Source: Paramacrobiotus metropolitanus (lineage: Eukaryota > Tardigrada > Eutardigrada > Parachela > Macrobiotidae). Taken from it: DNA of 64,000 nt. Location: positions 310,001 through 374,000 of the forward strand of contig NW_026570330.1 in assembly GCF_019649055.1 (NCBI RefSeq), written 5' to 3'. The notes under the pieces are model-generated. The model was not told where the DNA came from and searched no databases. It was given only the letters and a program-made list of their open reading frames with translations. Of this stretch, positions 57,351-64,000 are shown one piece after another (within the stretch, counting starts at the first letter, position 1; each line of letters begins with the position of its first letter). The position numbers and the translations under genes were made by a program.

Positions 57351-58884
57351 ATAAGAAAAGAGAACGCGCGAAAACAAAATCTTCCGTGCAGGTACTCGTA
57401 AATACATAAATTTGGTATCACGTACCGGTACACTGCACTTTACGAAGGCTTTTAAAGTTTTGAGAAATTTGGGTTCTTCGGTACTACCATAATTAATGAA
57501 ATGGGCTAGTGTAGAACTATGTAATATTATGTACAATGAAATTTTAAAAAAAAATCTGTGTCAAATTATTGAAAGATGATTTTTGACACTTCACACAAAA
57601 CCGCCACCGTTGTACATTGCTTTATTAATCAGCCGAGAACTTCGCGTATCAAAATAAAACTTTTAGTACAGTGTATTTACCTGCATAATCCCCGTATCGC
57701 AAAACTAGGAGAAATTGTGCAGTGCCAACTTACAGCAAGTTGCTCACTATCGAACGCATAACTTTTCACGGCTATCCGATACTGGTTCTGTCCGAAATCA
57801 AGGTTACAGCCAAACCGTGAAACCATATACGCCCGTTTATAATGAGCACCCGATATCGCCGAAAGATTCCGGAGTTCCAGAATTCCATGATCTTTTTCCA
57901 TGAAGTAACACCCATTTCACAATGAAAACAGCTTGGTTTTTCGGTAATTTATATAAATACCAAAAACTGAATTCTTGCGCATCAGTGGTAAAGTACCACA
58001 CAAATCTAAAAATTATAAATTTACAGGTGCCGTGTAAATTTAAAATTTTAATAACTTTTTATAAATTTACGAGCACCGTGTAATGTGCACGGCAAAATGA
58101 AATTGAGGAGTACCTAAGTCATTCGACTGTTCACGTGGGTACGTTGCTACCGGCGTTGCCATGGAAATCGAGGTGCAGATTGTCACGTAATCCGGAATGT
58201 TTTCACTCAGTATTCAGTGTACAGTGTACCCTGCACTCGCGCCAAAGGGACTGATTCGATTACTTGCTGCATACCGCTGATACCAGTAATTATTAATTTT
58301 CCTGCGTATGAGTACGATACATTCTCCATTCCTGACCGTCATAAGCTGCGGAGTGGGCTTATGATAGCTAAGAGCACAACAAATACGGGCGGTTTAATAA
58401 AGTCGCCTAATATTTGCCACGTCCTCGTATATATTAGGGATTTGTTGTGCTGTGCCTGCAGCGATGGCCCGGTCAGCAGATTTTACTTTCTCGACATCCC
58501 ACGAAGAACTGTACGCTCAAATTCACAATTTCGTGTCTAGATGTCAAACGGTTAGCTCTTTTGCGCCCCAATTTAGCGTTATACCCATGCTAAATTGCAG
58601 TCTCACTGATAATTCCTGAAAATCTGAATCCAGATAGTTGAGGGCGACATGTTAAATCGCTTGGCGGCATTTGCACAGATGTTACTCAGTGCTTTTGTTT
58701 AAGCAGTAGAACCTACCCACGGTTCCGTTGCCGGTTTATGTTATACATGGATTGCTTACAGAAAGCTGCTCTGTAATAAATTTATTCCCAACGGCATGCA
58801 AGCAAAAACCGGCATTAACCGGAAATGAGACCAATCAAAACGTTACAGATCGTTTTCTTAGTGTTAAACTATGGCAGTTGTCAA
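57351..58884. other. intergenic, nothing recognised
   Basis: AT-rich. TATAAATTTAC / GTGCCGTGTAA words recur at 58010-58085. No gene is supported. Confidence 0.3.
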
Positions 58885-61026
58885 CTATGGTGCCGCTACA
58901 TCATTTGAATCGCTATCGGTATAATTTTCGAGCATAAAAATGTCATGCAGGGCCAGAAGCGTCAGCGCGTTCAAGCTATAGACATCCAGATTCCGCAGAT
59001 CCACCGCATGCCAACTTTGAAACGATCCATCGGGCCGAAACCCGTTAAACCTGCAAAAACATCCCGCCTGATGGTACATCGCCTTGCAGAATTATTGAGG
59101 CAGTATGCTGAACGTACAGTTGGATAATTTCCCGAATCTGCGTCCATCCATCAGCATTTGCTGATGGATGGCCGTCACGCGAGTGTAAAGACCCGGATAA
59201 GTAAACAGACTGCTACTGACAGCCAAAAGAAGGGTCCGCAGTACCTGCGATGGAGAGTCGCTGCAGCGCAGAACACAACGGTCCACCGTCACATCGCGCC
59301 GCGGGCGATCATAGTCCCCATAGTATTTCTGAGCGAACAGTTTCGGAAGCAGGCTATTCTTAATGCGAGGGTAGGTGTAATTGCAGTTGTGTATGACATT
59401 CTCCAAAGTGCAGTCAACGAGGATCAGCTGATGGCACACCGGCATTAGCCGCAGCAGCTCGTCGCAGGAGTACTTATACGTCGCTTCCGGTAGCTGACTT
59501 TCGGCGGATAAGACGCGTAGTTGTCCGTAGCGACCTTTAATGTTAAATTTTTCCAGCACGATTCCCTTGATCTGCAACAAATGAAAAAGGAGTTTCTCCC
59601 ATGGATCGTCGTGGGTTATGCCGATAATCCGGGGTATGCTGATATAAATGATGCTGCGAGTCTGCGTCGTAATAGCGGCCTCCAGGGCCATCGCCTTTCT
59701 GTAGGCGTGGTTATCGTGCACTGTTCCGAAGAGCTCGCGTTCCCTAAGCTGGAAGACATTGGCGTCAAGGACCAGATGCCGGCCGGTATCTGGCTCGGCC
59801 AAAATGGCTCGCCATAATGCACAAACGCTAAAACCAAAGGAATTCAAGAGTCAGCGAAAAGACTAATAACTTTGTATAACAAAACCAAACCAAAGAAATG
59901 TAAATTTTAAAATTGACCAAACAATTGTTTAGATATAGCCTGGTTTGTATACGGATAATTTTTGCGCAAATTTTACAAGACACAAATGTCACAATGTGTG
60001 TGTGCTTCATTAATTTTATGTATCTGTAGGGTACCTCTTCGCAGTAAATTGTGACAGAAGATCTAAATGGAGAAGAACATTTTTGATGACGGAAACTGAG
60101 AGGCTTTCGAATTGGCAACTGTCTCCTGCAACGAAAAGCTTTACACGCAAACAAAATACCCGTATAATAATAAAGCTTTGTCGTTGTCTTGATAGCAATG
60201 CCGCCATACCTGGATCAGCGTGAACACGCAATCGCCTAACAGCCACTGAGCAATCCGTCGCCGGTTTTTTCGCGGGACCAATACAACGCGACGAGTGTTT
60301 TTCAGTACAACTGCGGTACAAAGTATCTTCATCGCACAGCACTGCATTACCAGGCACTTGGCTGTGTTGTTCGTAGAAGATAAATGTCACACGGTCTTCT
60401 TCGACCCGTACATACATGCGCTGGCCGTCGAACATCTCCCGGCCTAGGCGAGGGGGAAACGCATCCTGAACGCAGAACCTCAACCACGATAACCACCGCA
60501 GCTGATGGGCTTTATCAAAAGGAATGACTTTTTTGGTCCAGACCAGACCGTTGCGGCGACCGAAAAACGGCTCCTCGTTCGGCGCTGGCAAACGCGCCAG
60601 CACCTGGTACTTGCGGACGACGTGGCAGCGGAGCATCCCGGTTTCGTCGCGCTCGTCGAGCGTAACGTAACCAAGCTCGGTCCCGGATCGAATCACCCGG
60701 CCGGCGCGAATTACGAGCGGGCCGTTGGCATTCGCACGGATGGCGATGTGTGCTGGTACAATGTCGCCACGCGGTCCTGCCAGCGGGAGGTGGTCGCTGA
60801 TATGTTCATATGTCCAGATATAGCGAGTGTGGATCCAGCCTGAGGGAACGGTCGTCGACATGAAGTCGATAAAGTACTGTTCCCCTTCGGTATCGATGTC
60901 GGTAATGCATCCCAGCCACCACACTCCACTCTCTCGTTGGACGATCACGTAGTTGAAGAAAGTCCATTCCCGGGGCGCAGGAGTGGTGCGAAGCCGTTTC
61001 GTCGGTGCGACATTCATTTTCGACAA
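58885..61026 (-). pseudogene. gene C: Tudor/agenet-like, F-box family member, damaged in exon 3
   Basis: Minus strand exons 61026-60210, 60125-60035 (91 nt), 59827-59118 and 59050-58885 correspond one to one with genes A and B. Exon 1 has FFNYVIVQRESGVWWLGCIT and QYFIDFMSTTVPSGWIHTRY. Exons 2 and 3 give the F-box (FESLSVSVIKNVLLHLDLLS, VCALWRAILAEP). Exon 3 has LLFHLLQIKGIVLEKFNIKG, and exon 4 FNGFRPDGSFQSWHAVDLRN. Exon 3 is 710 nt instead of a multiple of three. Relative to B, 26 bases before the sequence encoding AIHQ are replaced by 7, a net loss of 19, so exon 4 is out of frame and the reading ends in MDGRRFGKLSNCTFSILPQ within intron 3. The rest is open, so loss is recent. It may still give a protein lacking the last block. 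Confidence 0.75.
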
Positions 61027-61846
61027 ATTAATAAATACGATTCCCAGATGACAGATGTGATTCTATACGAGTACAATAACAAAGATGATATTTTCTCTTC
61101 CGAAATGCTACACGGGCATGTATGGCTGTTGTAGTCAGCACTCAGCAGTGATTCAGCACGACATTGCTGTATCGCTGCAACCTGTATTACCCGCAAATTA
61201 ATACCTTAATACCTCAACATTAGAATTTCACTATTTTACATGCCAGTACGACGGAAAGCAGCCTTGTTGCTGGTCAGGTACTTACCGCTGCAAAGAAAAT
61301 CACTGTCAGGGGATAAATAGGCCTGGTATTACATATAAAATGGCAGTCCGGAAAAATTGAACGATACGGTGTAAATAACGCATGCAGTGCAATCCGATTC
61401 ATAAAGCATCGCTGTAATGTTGTTACAGCGGCAGCGGAAATACTAGGGTGAGAATAGTGTAATTGGTAATTGCAATTTACAGTATAATGGGAAAATATAA
61501 TTCTTAAAGTATAATAGTGAGAAGCGGGATAAACAATTATTTAAGCGGGATAGCAGTATAAAATTACGAAGAAGACTGAAATGCAACGCACCAGATGCGT
61601 TTTCTTCTGTACAGTCGTAATCCAAGGCAGATAGACTCTCCTACAACTCTCTAAGCACGTCTCCCTTGCGATAGTTGACGAGGCTGGCAAACAGGCATGA
61701 ACGAGGAACAGCGGGGCCAGAGCGCACGTGCTATCGATCCAGAGGCAGCCGTTTGAGTACAGTAACAGGGTGGACTGATGGCCCAGAGCCGGTATCGTAG
61801 ACTAGCTGAATTATAAATAGGCTGTCCATGGGACACAGTACACACT
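61027..61846. other. intergenic, nothing recognised
   Basis: No gene is supported between gene C and the hAT element. Confidence 0.3.
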
Positions 61847-64000
61847 AGAGCCCTGCAACGGATTGGTAAATCCGAACCGCTCCGCATCCACTCCGATTTT
61901 CGGAGCGGTTTGGACGGGTTTTCGTTACCAAACTTCGGATTAGGAGTGGTTTCGGAGATTAGGCCGTTCTAAATGGACTGGTTTCGGATGCAGTTGTGAA
62001 TCCGAATTATCCGTAATTATTATTTAAATTTTTAAAAATTTGTTTTGTCTGTGATTATTGCGTGCTCCCCATGCGTGGCGTTATCTAGCAAACAATAAGC
62101 AATAAGAGCGGAAGTACAGTACTTATTCTCCGTAAAGCGCTACCACCCTCACCCAAAGATTACCGACGCGCGCGCACGCCATGGTTGCCGCGTCGCATGT
62201 GCGCGCATTTATTCAAGTCAAGTGTCGAAAACTGCTAAAACAAATACCAAGTATGTAGTTGTTTTCATCAATTTCTGCAACACAAGCTGTTTATTTTTGT
62301 AATTCGCGATGTCAGAAGATGCGATCGAGATTTCCAGCGACGAGGATGCTTCAGCACCTAAGACTAGTTCAGGCAAAAAACGTTTGCATTCCTTTTCGGA
62401 AAAAGTGTATAAACGCGAAGATGTAGTATCTGGTTTGGACGGTGGCACCTTGTCGAAGGTGCAGGCCACCGGGGCCAGCAGACGTTCGCAGGTGTGGGAA
62501 CATTTTATGGAAATCCATGAAGTTGGATCTGGCGATATTTTACCATACGTATACTGTGTCTCGTGCAAAGAGGTTTTCAAGCACATCTCGCGAAACGGCA
62601 CTTCCCATTTATCCAGCCACATCAGGGACTCCTGCAGGCCAGTTGTTGTGAAGAGCCAACCAAAAATCACTTCCTTCGTTCAAAGTGGAAAAGCTCCAGT
62701 TGTTTCTGTTACTGCGAAGACAATGGTCACGGAAAGCTGCGTTCGTTTTGTTGCAGAGGTAAGAAACGAAATGGTTCAAAATTTTAATTTAATTTGATTT
62801 TGCGCTCTGTACAAACCTAAATTATTTTTAAATTTATTCACAATTAGAATTTTATATTTTATTGATTTCTGCATACTTAACGCCAATTTTATCATAGCCA
62901 ATTGATGATACAAATACTGACAAGTTTTCATGTATTTTTTGCAGGACATGCGGTCGTTCGAGTCTGTGAAAGGGAACGGGTTTATTCGACTTATTCAAAC
63001 AGCCATTGACATCGGCGACCAGTACGGAAAGGTTTCTGCAGCCGAACTTTTGCCACATCCAACGACCGTGAGCCGAAATGTAGAGAGCACTGCAAAAAAG
63101 TTGAGAGCAGCCTTATTTCCAAAAATAGCTGAAATTCTGCGCACTGATGGTGGAGCCGTGTCTTTTGATTTTTAGACGGATCCCTGCAACAGCGTGCATT
63201 ATATGGGAATGACAGTTCACTATATCTCCGATTGGAACCTAATGGAGTATGTTGTTTTCGTTTCGTGCTATGATCCGTCGGTCCGAAAGACTGCCATAAA
63301 TGTGAGAAAGTTTTTATCGGAGAAGCTTGCACTACTAGGCCTTAAAAAAAGCGACTGCAGTGAAGTGACGTTCGTCATCGACGCTGGGGCGAACATGGTC
63401 GCTGCACTTAAACTGGCAAACTACCCTACCCTTTCAAGGGTGCTATGCGCTGGACACTTGCTCAATCGGGTATCCAAGAACGCTGTGAAAAATATGCCGG
63501 AAGAGCACCAGATGGTCAACGAAGTTCTGCAAACGTCCAAAGCTCTTGTTCGACACATCAAAGCCACTACCCTGCAGCACATGCTGCCCCGTAAAGTGAA
63601 ACAGGAGGTTGATACACGTTGGAACACTGTGATTGACATGCTGGACTCCTTGCTTTCTGTGTACGACGAGATTCAGGTAAGAAAATGTTTTCTTAACCAC
63701 ACGACAACCCAACTTGCGCAACGATTTATAATTGTAATCTGCTTCATCTAAGTAAGACAACTACGAGCGCTATTTAGTAAAGAATACGACTCGTACTGTA
63801 AGTACTTAAACTTAACAACGATGTCGTGGTTTATAAATACAAATACGTAACAAAACTTTATCATTGACGATTGCGTACTCGTACAGTCGTTTTTCTAATC
63901 ACAGTTTACTGACAATGTCGTATGTCCGCCAGGATGCACTGTGATTGTCTAACGATTGTATAATTTTGCAGGTTTTGTTGGGCGAGCGAAAGGAGGATGA
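61847..64000 (+). mobile_element. hAT transposon, left part (continues beyond window)
   Basis: AGAGCCCTGCA at 61847 equals the first 11 bases of the MITE at 27779 and is a typical hAT terminus. It is followed by subterminal repeats of CCGAACCGCTCCGCATCC / GGAGCGGTTT to about 62010. A BED-type zinc finger and transposase gene starts at 62309. The right terminus is outside the window. TACACACT (61839-61846) is the candidate left target duplication. Confidence 0.7.
62309..64000 (+). pseudogene. hAT transposase, one internal stop, 3' end off window
   Basis: Exon 1 62309-62758, exon 2 62945-63676, exon 3 from 63972; all junctions are in phase 0 with GTAAG donors. Exon 1 has an acidic start and a BED zinc finger (VWEHFMEI, YCVSCKEVFKH, TSHLSSHIRDSC). 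Exon 2 resembles the Hermes/hobo-like catalytic core: FDF.TDPCNSVHYMGMTVHY with the first catalytic Asp in FDF, FVIDAGANMVAALKLANYP with a second Asp, CAGHLLNRVS, and DTRWNTVIDMLDSLL. The codon before TDP is TAG where the family has Trp (TGG), a single-base change. Otherwise the frame is intact, so the copy was recently active. The last catalytic residue and C-terminal dimerisation part lie beyond the window. Confidence 0.75.

Noticed and set aside
1-64000. tRNA, rRNA or snRNA genes
   Set aside because: I scanned for A/B-box and T-loop-like signals and saw none convincing. A covariance-model search would be needed to exclude them.

Overview
This window is nuclear DNA of an invertebrate animal. 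Protein-coding genes are broken by many short introns (about 45-450 bp) with GT-AG borders and phases that can be matched between paralogues. One gene encodes an AMOP plus von Willebrand type D (VWD) protein of the Mesh/SUSD2 type, which is an animal family. Between the genes lies old, heavily mutated transposon debris. The lineage cannot be fixed from the sequence. A tardigrade or other small-genome invertebrate would fit, but that is a guess.

Layout. 0.3-0.9 kb: the 3' end of an unrecognised nuclear-looking gene. 1.5-6.3 kb: two broken pieces and one complete member (gene A) of a lineage-specific family with an N-terminal Tudor/agenet-like module, an F-box and an LRR-like C-terminus. 7.4-9.9 kb: an unrecognised multi-exon gene and fragments interrupted by a LINE tail. 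11.7-12.1 kb: a broken centromeric-H3-like gene, with a second broken and rearranged copy at 25.4-25.8 kb. 13.8-14.3 kb: a MITE. 16.1-20.2 kb: the 13-exon Mesh-like gene, followed by a decayed partial copy and a cluster of perfect hairpins at 22.2-23.1 kb. 24.1-24.6 kb: another dead F-box family copy. 27.8-28.6 kb: a hAT-type MITE. 30.8-33.0 kb: a dispersed repeat carrying an inserted, intron-free LAMMER-kinase/AT-hook/zinc-finger retrocopy. 33.8 kb: a long hairpin. 36.2-36.9 kb: a foldback element. 37.5-40.0 kb: family gene B (minus strand). 41.3-43.6 kb: retroelement 3' ends and another foldback. 43.7-44.9 and 52.3-53.3 kb: sister copies of the dispersed repeat. 47.5-48.0 kb: a LINE 3' end. 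55.0-56.2 kb: a gene with a tandemly duplicated exon. 56.4-57.4 kb: nested direct and inverted repeats. 58.9-61.0 kb: family gene C (minus strand), damaged. 61.8-64.0 kb: the left part of a hAT transposon whose transposase has one internal stop.

How the pieces relate. The F-box family members share four exons with identical splice phases (1, 2, 2) over widely diverged sequence. They therefore come from duplication of one ancestral gene, and are probably adaptors that carry substrates to an SCF ubiquitin ligase. The remaining signal is mostly mobile DNA. Six copies of an approximately 73-base hairpin, all in one orientation and several with paired base changes, are the best candidate for an undescribed structured element.
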